A DNA stretch of 64,000 bases, taken from positions 8,260,001 through 8,324,000 of the forward strand of contig JAMJFZ010004031.1 in assembly GCA_026225945.1 (NCBI GenBank), in the 5' to 3' direction. This document shows positions 1-10,329 of this stretch, in pieces. Made by a program: the position numbers and the translations under genes. Source of the DNA: Cricetomys ansorgei (taxonomy: Eukaryota > Chordata > Mammalia > Rodentia > Nesomyidae). Below the pieces are notes generated by a model. That model saw nothing but the letters and a program-made list of their open reading frames with translations, was not told where the DNA came from and did no database searches. Within the stretch, counting starts at the first letter, position 1, and each line of letters starts with the position of its first letter.

Positions 1-71
1 ATTCAATGCTTTTTCTTTCTCTCTTTCTTTTTTTATTTTGGTTTGGTTTGTTTTGGTTTGGTTTGGTTTGC
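1..71. repeat. T/G-rich low-complexity tract (TTTGG repeats)
   Basis: Pyrimidine-rich DNA and repeated GGTTT units lead into the B1 at 72; it is the degenerated A-rich tail of that minus-strand B1. Confidence 0.8.
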
Positions 72-221
72 TTTGGTTTTTCGAGACAGGACTTCTTTGT
101 GTAGCCCCTTGGCCGTCCTGGGAACTCACTCCATAGATCGGGCTGGCCCTGAACCTACAGAGATCCACTTGCCTCTGCTTCCCACGTGCTGGGATTAAAG
201 CATGCACCACCAAGCCCGGCT
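72..221 (-). mobile_element. B1 SINE
   Basis: Reverse-orientation B1: tttttcgagacagg at the left, tgctgggattaaag near the right, ending ccaagcccggc, the complement of the B1 5' end. Confidence 0.92.
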
Positions 222-1379
222 GAACCCTCTATTTTTCTATGAGATATAAACTGGAATGGCAACCAAAATAAGACCCAAAAAAGAGGTTTCTCATGAGTCT
301 TTCTGAATCTTCACCATTTATCTTATATTCAGACTATTGTAGTATGTTCTTATATGAAGTCATCATAACTTTCCAATGACTACGTTTAAATTGGTTATGT
401 AATCTGGGTGTGTTTCCCAGTTGTGTGGATGTGAAATAGTCGACATGAAGCAGTTCAGAAGACTGCAGTAGTGCCCTTGATAAAAATAGCTTCCCAGGAG
501 CATTCTCTTTCTGATGTCCTGTGGAGTAGATCGAGCCTTGTTGTATTATTAATGGACTTTGTGAGGTGGTGCAGGCTTGCATCTGATACTTTGATAGGGT
601 AGGTGGAGGCAGACTGTAGACATTCTTGTCTGTTGAAGCTGCTTGTAATCTATAGTCTGGAATCAACCTCTAACGGACAGCTTAATCCAAGCATGATGAC
701 TTTCCATTAATCTGTGATGATTTTTTATTTCCCATTATGAACTAACTATGTAAACACAAAAGAATTAGCAGAGCTGCTCTGAGAGGATTTAATTCTCAGG
801 GCTCCCTCTGCTGGTGGTGAACGGTGACAAATGCGCAGAGAGCTGAAGAATGAGAGTAACGTCATTACTGCCGTGAATTTGCCATTTATATCAGAGCTAA
901 ATTTACTGTTGGACACTCAAGCAGTCAAACCAAATGTTTTGGTTTATAAACTAGCCAGTTTTTCCACTAAAGATTAAGTGATATTCTTGTGGTTTGAATT
1001 AATTAGTCTTTTCATCCCAGAAAATTGAGCTATTTTGTATTTAAAATAAATATTTGCCAGAGTTATACTAAGTAATTTTTAACATTATTTATACAACTTA
1101 TTACCAACAGCTTATAGAACAGAAACTGAGCTGTTAATAGAGACGCAGTGAAGACTTAGTGGCTACCCAAACTTCTTCCCCTGCCTAGATAATCCCTATA
1201 CGGCATAAATACACCCCACAGAGCAACTGAGACATCTTAACGTAGCATATAGATTACATTAAAATTTGGAAAAGAATTTCAAAGTGGAGCCCTCTGAGGC
1301 TGAGTGCCCACGGACATGACTTTAGTAGCTATCTTCTGACACACATGCTAAGTTATACTTTTAGATTTAAAAAGTCCTT
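222..1379. other. Low-copy intergenic DNA
   Basis: No recognisable repeat or gene. AT-rich apart from a moderately GC-rich patch at about 770-900 that holds a CTCF-like motif. The one open frame (334-666, minus) has no recognisable domain or codon signal. Confidence 0.6.
804..814 (-). promoter_or_regulatory. CTCF-like motif
   Basis: CCCTCTGCTGG on + is CCAGCAGAGGG on -, matching the CTCF core CCASYAGRKGG. It is not inside a B2 SINE, the usual source of such motifs in rodents. Binding is untested. Confidence 0.45.
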
Positions 1380-1500
1380 GTCTATTTAGCATCACGTTAC
1401 CCTAACAATCCTTGAACTGGGACAGAAACTATTATCCCTCTTTGATAAATACAGGAACAGACATGAAAGAGGTTAAATAAGTGGTCCCAAATTACATACC
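1380..1500 (-). mobile_element. MIR SINE fragment
   Basis: The segment actattatccctctttgat... followed by a gaggttaaataagtggtccc-like stretch matches the MIR core and 3' region in reverse, heavily diverged. Confidence 0.6.
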
Positions 1501-1596
1501 TCTCTTAGTAGAAAAGATCCTTGGGCTTATCCAACAAGACGCAAAAGGCCTCTGACCTTTGAGAGCTATTTAACAAAGACTTATCACGGAAAGCAC

Positions 1597-1672
1597 GGCT
1601 GGAGGTGTGGCTCTGTGGTAGGGGCTCTTGCCTGGCATGTATGAAGCCCCGTGTTGATTCACCACCACACAC
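1597..1672 (+). mobile_element. ID SINE
   Basis: ggctggaggtgtggctctgt followed by gcctggcatgtatgaagccc matches the tRNA-Ala/BC1-derived ID head with A and B boxes; short CA-rich tail. Confidence 0.8.
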
Positions 1673-1827
1673 ACCAAGTAGAAATTACTTTGAACACTAT
1701 GTAGCTTTCAACAAATCATCTTATCATGGATTGCCTTTCCACATTTGTGCTTCACAGCACCCTACTTGCTTCTTAATAAACTCAGATCTTTTGAGTTCAT
1801 TAAAGTATACCTCAGGCAAATGTCTGC

Positions 1828-2705
1828 ATTTTTAGTGAAACATCATCAATCGCACTAGGCAACAGGACAAACTCGCAGGTGTTCTCTATGTTCCAGTGTG
1901 CAGCTCGGGTTGATTATTCTTATGTCTGGTCACCGCTCTTCCCTGTAACCTTGACAGATCACATCTATAAATCCCTGTTCTCAGCTAAGGACCCTGGCAA
2001 TGAAATGGGACTACAGAAAATGGTACGTGAGACTCTGCCAGGTGGCGTTCCAGAAGGATCTTGAAACTTCCAGCTAGCCCTCAGCTAAATCATGCAGGTG
2101 CAAACACTGATCTCTAGAGCCTTTTTTATCATTTTAGCATTATCCACTGTGCCGGTGTTCAGAAAGTGGACTGTGTCTCGAAATTCCATGTCCCAAGACC
2201 ATCTGTCAGAACTCTAGGATTGTGTGGGTCTATTACCTGGGTTCCAATTGTGTCAGCCTCAAGGTAAGAACAATTGAATATTTCAGTTCCCAGGATCCCC
2301 CAGGCTTGTAGGCAGACAGTCTTTTGAAACCAGATCACTCACTTAGCTTTTTTTTCCCCCGTGCTGAACAGCCGTTTAGCAAAATTTAATGACAAAAGTT
2401 GAGAACAAAGACTCTGGTCTAACTGGCACTCCACCATGAAGTAGGTTTGATGGTTTCAGTTCTATGCACATCGTGAAAGTACGCTGGCACAATTGATAGG
2501 GTGGTCGTGAGGAGCTAATATCCAGATCCAGAGATTCAATTACTTTTCACCGCAAGAGATATTTATAGGTGTGATCTGTCAAGGTTACAGGGAAAAGCAG
2601 CAACGAGTCATAAGAACAATCAACCTGAGCCGTACGCTGAAACACAGAGACTCCTGCAGGTTTGCCCTTGGTTCCTAGTGCAATTGGTAATGCTTCTCTA
2701 AAAAT
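1828..2705. repeat. Long imperfect inverted repeat (two 145-bp arms)
   Basis: Arm 1 (1828-1972) and arm 2 (2561-2705) are reverse complements, about three-quarters identical by eye with balanced one-base gaps. The inner 34 nt of each arm differ at a single base and contain CCCTGTAACCTTGACAGATC. The 588-bp spacer shows no repeat or gene I recognise. It could be a fold-back/MITE-like element or two inverted copies of an unnamed repeat. Confidence 0.75.
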
Positions 2706-3551
2706 ATTTTGGTAGGAAAAAGTATACCTGAAGATTTATATTTGTTTGGTAGATTCAATAAAAACTCAAAACTCTGCCAGTTTATTTTAAGAAGGATATT
2801 ACTTATGTCTCAAAATAGGTGTGAAGTTATTATTTCCATAATAAAAAAAAAGTTTATTTAGAATACATTCTATCTACATCCTAAAATAAGGAATAAAGAC
2901 AAGAAACATTAAATCATTATGTTTGTGTAACCATAATATCGACTATGTAACCACAAATATATCCTATTTTTCTGTTGAGTGTTAGCATTTTTGCCTCTAC
3001 ATAGCTTTCCAAGAAACCAACTCAATTTCAACTGCATTTCAACGTTAGCTGACACAGATAGATGAAATAAACATGTTGTGCTCCACAAATTCTACTCCAA
3101 CAACTGTTCATTGAAATGAAATCTGCTGTCCTCTGACCCTTAGGCCTCAACTCACCCTCTCCCATGTACTGGTTTCTTGATTTTTGTAGAAAATTGAATG
3201 AACGGGCTTAAGTATATGTTCAAAAGTATACTCATACTTAAGTTAACTATATCTCACATGTCTGACTGATCTGTTTTTCAGAATATAAGAACCAAAGAAA
3301 TCAGATGAAAACTGAAGAGGCATCTGAAAAATAATACGATGTTCATTCACTTTATTCCCAATGACGTACCACGGCCTCTCATTTATAGTCAACTTGCTCT
3401 TAGTTTTACATGTATTCCAACCAGCTTGCCTACCTGAGAAGAGCGATGTCAGAGGTGGGGATACTGACAGTAAGAACAGCGTTTGTGTGTACCAGATGCA
3501 AACTAGATTACCACTCAGATGGGAAGAAACAGAAGACTGTAAAATTGCAAC

Positions 3552-3552
<1 letters not shown>
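2706..3552. other. Low-copy AT-rich intergenic DNA
   Basis: No gene or clear repeat seen. Confidence 0.5.

Positions 3553-3591
<39 letters not shown>
3553..3591 (+). repeat. (CA)n microsatellite
   Basis: About 19 uninterrupted CA units. Confidence 0.99.
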
Positions 3592-3592
<1 letters not shown>

Positions 3593-4038
3593 GTAGCCTA
3601 CACATAACATCAGAAAGCAAGATTAAAATGTACATTTTATAATCTCAGGTGCATAATAAAATGAAGAACCTGTATTGCCTTCTGACTCCAATAAGGAGTT
3701 TTTACACAATCACTTGGCTAAGACCAGGCTGTCACACACCCAGGGAGAGATCCCGTAGGTTTACACTAGGGAAGAAAGGACAGGTCTCTTCTTCCATGCC
3801 TGAGTGCAAACCCAGCTTCGGAGGCCCAGGAGAAACCCAGCGGGGGGGAAAGGGAGAGATAAGGGTTGGCAGCCAACATAACCAGTTTTCACGTCCCCAC
3901 AGAGGACAACTTGGACAGTCTCCACAGCAGAGCCTTTGACGTATATGTACAGAGGCACCAGGAAGATATGTCCCCACTCCTCTGTGCCACTTCCAGCAGG
4001 GCTGGGGTTTGGAGGATGGCTTCTTCCTTTCAGTACTT
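3592..4038. other. Low-copy intergenic DNA
   Basis: Mixed-composition sequence without a recognisable gene or repeat. Open frames on both strands at 3649-4082 overlap simple-repeat edges and look like chance. Confidence 0.5.
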
Positions 4039-4105
4039 ATAAATAAATAAATAAATAAATAAATAAACAAACAAACAAACAAACAAACAGATAAATAAAT
4101 AAATA
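4039..4105. repeat. (AAAT)n/(AAAC)n compound microsatellite
   Basis: Runs of aaat, then aaac, then aaat again. Confidence 0.97.
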
Positions 4106-4330
4106 GGGAGGGAAAAAAAAAGAAGAAGAAAAACTCCAGCCATACTTCCTAACCAAGTGTCCTCTCAAAACAATAGCTTAAACAGAAAGCAGTGTCAAAC
4201 ATATAATGCTAAGCGGCCTTTCTATATGAACGTGAGTCACATCTTTGTCTCCATCTAACTACTATAACCTTGATGAAGTTTGTGGTTCTCATCAGAGTTC
4301 CTACGTATCTTCTTTCCAAAGTGTTATGCC

Positions 4331-4348
4331 CAACAACAACAACAACAT
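4331..4348. repeat. (AAC)n microsatellite
   Basis: Short run of five to six AAC units. Confidence 0.9.
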
Positions 4349-4429
4349 GGGCTTAAAACCATGAGAGAAATTTCTAGTTTTAAATGGGTGTGTTTGAGAA
4401 TTGTTCCGCGTATGTGTACTTGAGGGGTG

Positions 4430-4610
4430 TGCGTGTGTGCCTGTGGGTGCATGCGCACATATGTGTGCAGGCCGAAGTTTGAAGTCAGGTGTCCTCCTCA
4501 ATCATTTCTCCACCTTATCTTTTGAGACGGGGGTCTCGTAAAGAATCCAGAACTCACCAACTCATTGGAACAAGCTGGCAGCAACCCTGGAAATTCTGCC
4601 TCTCTTCCCC
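4430..4610 (-). mobile_element. Diverged B4-type SINE
   Basis: A TG-rich start, gaagtcaggtgtcctcctca, then gagacgggggtctcgtaaag and cagaactcaccaactcat follow the order of a reverse B4 (ID + B1 composite) up to the central B1-like part; the ID end is missing. Confidence 0.55.
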
Positions 4611-5174
4611 AAACTGAAGACAGTGCTAACCATCCTAAACCTTTAGTATCTGCTGATTAGGGGGTGCATGACGATAAGAGCTGCTGCTAAGTTAATGATT
4701 ACTTTTAAGCTAACTTGTATTTTATGAATCCTATCATCTACATATATTGGAAAAGAAGTGGTGCTGGTAAATGGGAGACAAATACTTAAAATGTACTTAG
4801 AGACCTTTGGCAAGGATTCCTTAGAAAAGCACATTGGCTGAAAACTACTTAAGAACAACCAAACTCATGAAATCATGAGCAACTAAAACATCTGACCGTT
4901 TTAAGTATGAACATGCTCAAATTTGACTAGAGCTGGAAAAAGGATCAAACTAAAGTGTCTCCCTTTTTTAGGTCAAGTGAATTTTAAACACGAAGACACT
5001 GAGTAAATATTATTAACCTGATGACAAGAGACTTTACATTTTAATACAGAAAAAAGACGCATTTAAAACTGCTCATACTCTGAAAACCAAAAATCTATTT
5101 TTACTCCCTTTTTATTCTGGAAAAAAAGTGGGGAGGCAATGTGGAAACGGATGAGATGATTAAAAAGTAGAACT
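4611..5174. other. Low-copy AT-rich intergenic DNA
   Basis: Nothing recognisable on either strand. Confidence 0.5.
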
Positions 5175-5390
5175 CTGTGGGAGCTGAGAAGTCAGCCTTC
5201 CGAAGCAGACAAGCTAGGTGTGGAGCCACGAGTCAGCTCTAATCAGCTGCAGGGTCTTGACAAACTCCCCCATTTTTCTGAGTCTTTGTCAGATATGAAA
5301 GAGAAATAATACGTACTTCAGGGAAGTCGAGTGCTTCATGCAAATGCACAACGCGGTTGCTGTCATTATTATTAAGGGATGTTGTACATA
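5175..5390 (+). mobile_element. MIR SINE
   Basis: Follows MIR order: a gagccacgagtcagctctaa-like start, gtcttgacaaactcccccat, gagtctttgtcagatatgaa, then an aataatacgtacttc segment. Confidence 0.7.
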
Positions 5391-6940
5391 AATGCATATT
5401 TTGGTCAGATGTGCGTACAAAAAAAAACAAGTATTTTTAAAATACACGTAGGGAAAGGACAAATTAAACAGAGAGATAAGTCCTAGATCTTTAAAATGGA
5501 AAAAGCACGCGGATAGAGAGGAAGCCACTCTCTCGGCCAACTCTAAATAAAGACAATTTCTATCACGATTTTGTGCGTGGCCCCTGCTGTGGCACCGTTG
5601 TGACTCATTCCCTGGACTCTTGACACTGTAGGTACCAGCTGCCAGAGAGTTAAAACAATTTCTAGCTAACGTTGGCAAGAATAATGCTTGTAGACTTAAC
5701 AGGATGTCTAAGACAACTGTGGATTGTGAGAAACTACTACTTTAGAATTTGAGTAACATTTGAAGTGTACAGGCTCCGCTTGTAAAAAGAAACCAGATCT
5801 CTCCTAAATGAGATAGGTTTTTAAATAGCATTTTTCAATCTGCTGTTACGTTTAGAGATCACTTACTGTTAAGAGGATCTTAGAAATATTAATGTTAATA
5901 CTGTAATTTTTGGTCAATAAAATGTGAAGTCCTCTTTAATTTCTTTTCAAAAGAATCATTGAGAAAAAATACTACAAATCACAAATATGTTGACCTTCAG
6001 TTGGAAAATGAGGTTCTGACTCACCTCTGTACATTTCTAAATGTTCTGTGTTTCCTTTAGTGTAGCAACGGTTAGGTAGAAAAACTGTCTCCATTTTTGT
6101 CTGGGGGTCGGGAAGAGTGAAAAGTGCAGCATGGAATGAATGGCCTTTTCCTTGAAACTTGTTTAAAAAAAAACAAAAAAAAACATTTACCTTCACTTGA
6201 AATGAGGATTATAACACCAAGAAAGTGTCTTTGGGCCTTCCGGGATTTTTCTTGAAGTCTGCGGAAAACCGTGCTGATAGCACCGGAAGGACCAGGAGGG
6301 GAGAGTTCAATTACAGTCAGCGAGCGCTGCAAAGAGGATGTGCGTGTTTTTCTCTCAGTGCTCGTTACCTCTGGCTTTCTGCCTTAGCAACTGCCATGTA
6401 GCACACCAAGCGTGTAAACGCTTTATGCAGAATGCTTTTTTGTCACAGCCTTCGGGCCCTCGGGGCACAGGCAAGGCTAAGAGAAAGTTAGCGTAAGACG
6501 TTTGGGACCCGGTTTCTAACTTTTCGAAACGGTGAGGTTTCAATCATGAAACAGTGAATACATATATCTAGATATACTAGAAAATGATTAGTTGCAAAAG
6601 TAAAAATAAAAAAGCATGCAATAATCCTACATAAGGCATGAGGCGGTGGCCATCTTCCTCTGGGTTTGGCGCTTAGTTTCCAGTATGAGGCCTGAAAATT
6701 AATCCTGAGTTGCCCAACAAGGTCTGTCCACATGCCCTAATCCCTCTAATCTCTTATGTTCTCCTGAGTTCAAATGAAGTCAGGGCTCTGACCTATCAAA
6801 TCCTTAGTTTCCTGTTTAATCTCTTTTCATTCATAAAGCCACTCACCCATTCCAGAATATTCATGGAGCACCTGTGGGCATGAGGCATGAGGGATGGGCT
6901 CTTTACCCTTGTGTTGCTTTCTATATATGGGAGAAATCAA
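5391..6940. other. Low-copy intergenic DNA
   Basis: About 1.5 kb without a repeat I can name. The stretch 6200-6500 is somewhat richer in CpG than its surroundings. No supported gene. Confidence 0.5.
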
Positions 6941-6943
6941 TAC

Positions 6944-6984
6944 ACATGCAAGTACACACTAATATGAGTGTGTGTACTTGCATG
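6944..6984. repeat. Inverted repeat at a TG-rich tract
   Basis: ACATGCAAGTACACACT (6944-6960) pairs with AGTGTGTGTACTTGCATGT (6966-6984) with a 2-nt bulge and a 5-nt loop. It is followed by alternating purine-pyrimidine DNA to about 7018. Confidence 0.85.
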
Positions 6985-7084
6985 TACATGTACACGTGCG
7001 TGCATGTGTGTATGTGTGAAGTTAAGTAGAGAAGGCGGCTTTGAAATAATATTTAAGTCAGTCGATTGACAGTGATGGCTAGAG

Positions 7085-7266
7085 CTTTCTTTTTTCTTTC
7101 TTTCTTTCTTTTTTTCGTTTGTTTGGTTGAGACTGGGTTTCTCTGTGTAGTCATGACTGTCCTAGAACTGACTCTGTAGTCCAGGCTGGCCTTGAACTTG
7201 GAGATTTGCCTGCCTCTGCCTCCTGAGTGCTGGGATTAAAGGGATGGGTGAACCACCACCACCTGG
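7085..7266 (-). mobile_element. B1 SINE with CTTT-rich tail
   Basis: A tail of cttt units, then gagactgggtttctctgtgt ... tgctgggattaaagg ... ccacctgg, a reverse B1. Confidence 0.92.
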
Positions 7267-7450
7267 TTAACTAGAGCTTTCTAAGAAAAAGAAACAGAAT
7301 ATGCAAGGATTCCTGGGTGTTCCTGGGACCTTAAAAGGTCAGCATGACTGAAGCAGAGCAGAAGGAAGCAATGTAGCTGATAGTATATTGGAGAGCAGTT
7401 GGTTCCAGATCATTCAAGACCTTACAGGGTTGTTCAGTCTGGGTTTCCTA

Positions 7451-7566
7451 GTCAGGCATAGTGGTGCTTACCTAGAATCCCAGCACTCAGGAGGCTGACT
7501 CCAGAAGATGACTTCAAATTAAAGAGCAGGCCAGACCACAGTAAGAGCATGTCTAAAACCAAAAAT
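7451..7566 (+). mobile_element. Old B1/PB1 SINE
   Basis: gtcaggcatagtggtgctta, aatcccagcactcaggaggc and a gtctaaaaccaaaaa end; heavily diverged in the middle. Confidence 0.75.
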
Positions 7567-7753
7567 TTGGGTTTCTTGTTATACACTGAGAAGGCTTTGA
7601 ATGTATCTAAAGAGGCCCATGAAGACCTCTCTTTACCTGTTGTGTGCTAGGTGGACCAGTGCTGGCACAGGAAATGAGTAGAGGCTTTTGCAAGCAGCCA
7701 TGCTGCTACTGTAGTTTTCAGCATTTTGACTTCAAGAGGAGCTATAAATGTGT

Positions 7754-7823
7754 GGTTGGGGATGTAGCCCAAAGGTAGAGCTCTTGTCTGACATGCATGA
7801 GACTCTAAGTTCAAAGCTAGCAA
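7754..7823 (+). mobile_element. ID SINE
   Basis: ggttggggatgtagcccaaa ... agagctcttgtctgacatgc ... gttcaaagctagca, the ID tRNA-like body. Confidence 0.85.
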
Positions 7824-8222
7824 TTTGAGAGGCAGGTGCTGTAAATGGACACAGGTGTCTCTAGAAAAACTTGCCATCCTTGAAGGACAATAGTGAGGAT
7901 CACATAATACACTGAATGAATGTGAAGCACCCAACAAGCCCACATCATTAATGACATGTCATGGAACACAGTAGGTGTGGGTAAATTTTGTTATCATTTT
8001 CCATAAATAGCACTTCTTTAGGCCCCCCAGAAATCTCCATTTTTAATAGTCAATATCTCTACTTAGAAACTTGCTGAGACATGGAAATTAACTCAATTAA
8101 ATAAATATCTTCTTATTTGCATTTATGTTACAATTAGAGATAGAGGCTTGTACTGTAAAAAAGTAATCTACTGAATATATGAAAATCAATCAAAAGCCTA
8201 AAAATTCAAAGTATATTGTAAA
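7824..8222. other. Low-copy AT-rich DNA
   Basis: No gene or repeat recognised. Confidence 0.5.
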
Positions 8223-8345
8223 GGTGGGCATGATGGCCCACAGCTATGATCTCAGCTAGCCAAGAGGCTGAAGCTGAAGGATCACTTGTGCCCAGGAATT
8301 AAAAGACACCCTGGGCAACATAGGGAGATGCCTCTTTAAAAACAG
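8223..8345 (+). mobile_element. Proto-B1 / FLAM-like 7SL SINE
   Basis: ggtgggcatgatggcccaca ... gatcacttgtgcccaggaat ... ccctgggcaacataggga reads like an Alu left monomer rather than a modern B1, as expected of the old rodent PB1 class. Confidence 0.75.
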
Positions 8346-8432
8346 AAAGAAAGAAGGTGGAAGAAGGAGGGAGGGAGAAAGGGAGGGAGGGAGGGAGGGA
8401 GGGAAAGAAAAGAAAAGAAAAATTGAAATTGG
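8346..8432 (+). repeat. GA-rich (GGGA/GAAA) tract
   Basis: Polypurine run of ggga and gaaa units, probably grown from the tail of the adjacent SINE. Confidence 0.95.
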
Positions 8433-8970
8433 GTTCAATGCCATTCTTGTACTTTAAAAAAATATCTGGCTAACATGTAGGATATATTTTATATTTTTCT
8501 CTTCTCTTTCTCTTTCCAAATAATTATATATAGTGTATTTAGAAAAATTTCAAATATGAATTCTTGTTCTATTTGAATAGCTTTCTAAATTTTAATCATT
8601 TGTTCACTAAATAAGAATATTTTATAAACCAATATTTGTCATTCACCTAACAGCACATTTTTAATTCTTCTTCATGAAATCATAAACTAATATTAGGGGT
8701 TAAGTTCAATTAGTATTTTTACTCACAAATACTTAAAATTAAGATAGTGGTATGCCCTTATCAGCAAATGTTTATCCTTTACAGTAGAGAAATAAAAAGT
8801 CCCCTTAGTAGTCTCCATTTCCTCCAAATCATCATGCAATGTGTAGCTATATGAATAGAAATGAGCTTGGCTCGATTTCAGGGGAAAGGAGAATCTAGAT
8901 TTGAGAATACTGTATCAGTAATCCTCTGAAGAGCACCTAGAAACTGCTCCCAAAAGGACCTGTGGCCCAA
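8433..8970. other. Low-copy AT-rich DNA
   Basis: No feature recognised. Confidence 0.5.
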
Positions 8971-9395
8971 TCATAAAAGACAGTCGAAAGGAGCCTGTAG
9001 CACATGACCCCTAACCCGCAGCGTCCGGCCTTCAATGTTTTCTCTGCATCTCTTTCTCTCCTGAAAAGCAAAGGGCAGATCATTACCGGGCAGATACTTG
9101 AACACAGTATCAGCTATAGAACCTTCTATAAGGCTGTAAGATGTAAGATCACTAGAACACAACTCAGGCTGAGAAAACCGTAAATACGTACAGCTACATC
9201 CAGAAATATCCGGATAGAACACTGATGGAGAACAGTCGATTAAGTAGGCATTAGTTCTATCCTCCAGCATCTCTCTCTAATAAAAAGCAGCATTCTTGAT
9301 GTTGACTCGTAAATCGGTATGCCTCAGGTCAGCCACAGAATTCCCTCCAGCATCAAGCGCAAATAAAATAAGGTCTCCGCCAGCACTGCAGAAAA
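8971..9395 (-). other. Unrecognised open frame in low-copy DNA
   Basis: On the minus strand a 99-codon frame (8971-9270) extends upstream in the same frame for about 40 more codons with one TAG between. The composition looks protein-like (...GGDLILFALDAGGNSVADL... then ...SDLTSYSLIEGSIADTVF...). I recognise no family. It may be a decayed pseudogene, an unannotated exon or chance. Confidence 0.2.
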
Positions 9396-10249
9396 TGACC
9401 ACAGTTCAGCTCAGTCTTTCTTGGAAAATAGAATCGTAACGTATTTCCTTGGCAGAGGCCCTGGATAGGCACAAGAGTCTTGTCTGCCTTTCTTCGTATC
9501 TTACCATGCCAGCTAGAAGGAGCTGGGGTCTCAAAGCTTACGCACTACTGGAGGGATTAGAGAAAGAAAAAAATGGGCAGAAGGGAATGGGACTCTGTGA
9601 ACACCAAGACGGAGCTAGAATTAGGGGTGGAAGGAGGGGCTTGACAGCAGGGCAAGGGATGCAGAAGGAAGAGGCCGTATGGAAAAATCCCTACGTTATC
9701 TGAAATACTCTTACTCTAGACATGAGGAGGCTAGAATGGTGGCGGCTGCCCCTTTGTGCCTCCAGCAGGTGAGGGAAGAACCAGAATTGACCACAAAATC
9801 ATTGGACAGGAGGAGAGAAACACCAGTGTGTGACATTTAGACTAAAGGACCCTTGGGAAAGGAAGAAAAGCCAGCATTTATTCTGGAGTTTTTTTCCAGA
9901 ATATTCCAAACGATATCTTTGAGAATTTTAAATTTGGGTTTTGTTTTTTGTTTGTTTTGTTTTGTTTTTTTTTCACAAATTTAAGGAAAAAATTCATCAC
10001 AGAATTCCAGTACTGAAGGTCATCTAATGCTCCCTTCCTACTCTGTGCATCTCAGCCTCTGGCATAGATCCAACGTGTGGGAAGTTCTCAGTAACTCACC
10101 ACTGAGATAACCCTGGTACTTCCTAAAATAACACATCTGGGCTATTTACAAGCATGCTCATCTTGCTTTGAGTACAGTTCCCGCCACAACAGTCAAAGAA
10201 CGAGAAAGTTGGGCCATGCCCATGATCCAGATCATGAAAGAAAACACTT
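9396..10249. other. Low-copy DNA with a GT-rich patch
   Basis: A TTTTG-rich run lies at about 9934-9972. The rest is not recognised. Confidence 0.5.
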
Positions 10250-10261
10250 TATCAAAAAACA

Positions 10262-10326
10262 GCTGTCTTTAAATTTTTTAATAGACTTTTTAGAACAGCT
10301 TTAAGTTTTCGGCAAAAGTGAGCACA
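10262..10326 (-). mobile_element. L1M 3' end fragment, minus strand
   Basis: tttttagaacagctttaagt followed by ggcaaaagtgagcac matches the reversed 3' terminus of ancient mammalian L1s. Confidence 0.6.
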
Positions 10327-10329
10327 ACC

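Noticed and set aside
3243..3642. Frames with runs of Thr-His or Cys-Val
   Set aside because: Created by the (CA)n microsatellite at 3553-3591; the same applies to the frames at 15115-15330.
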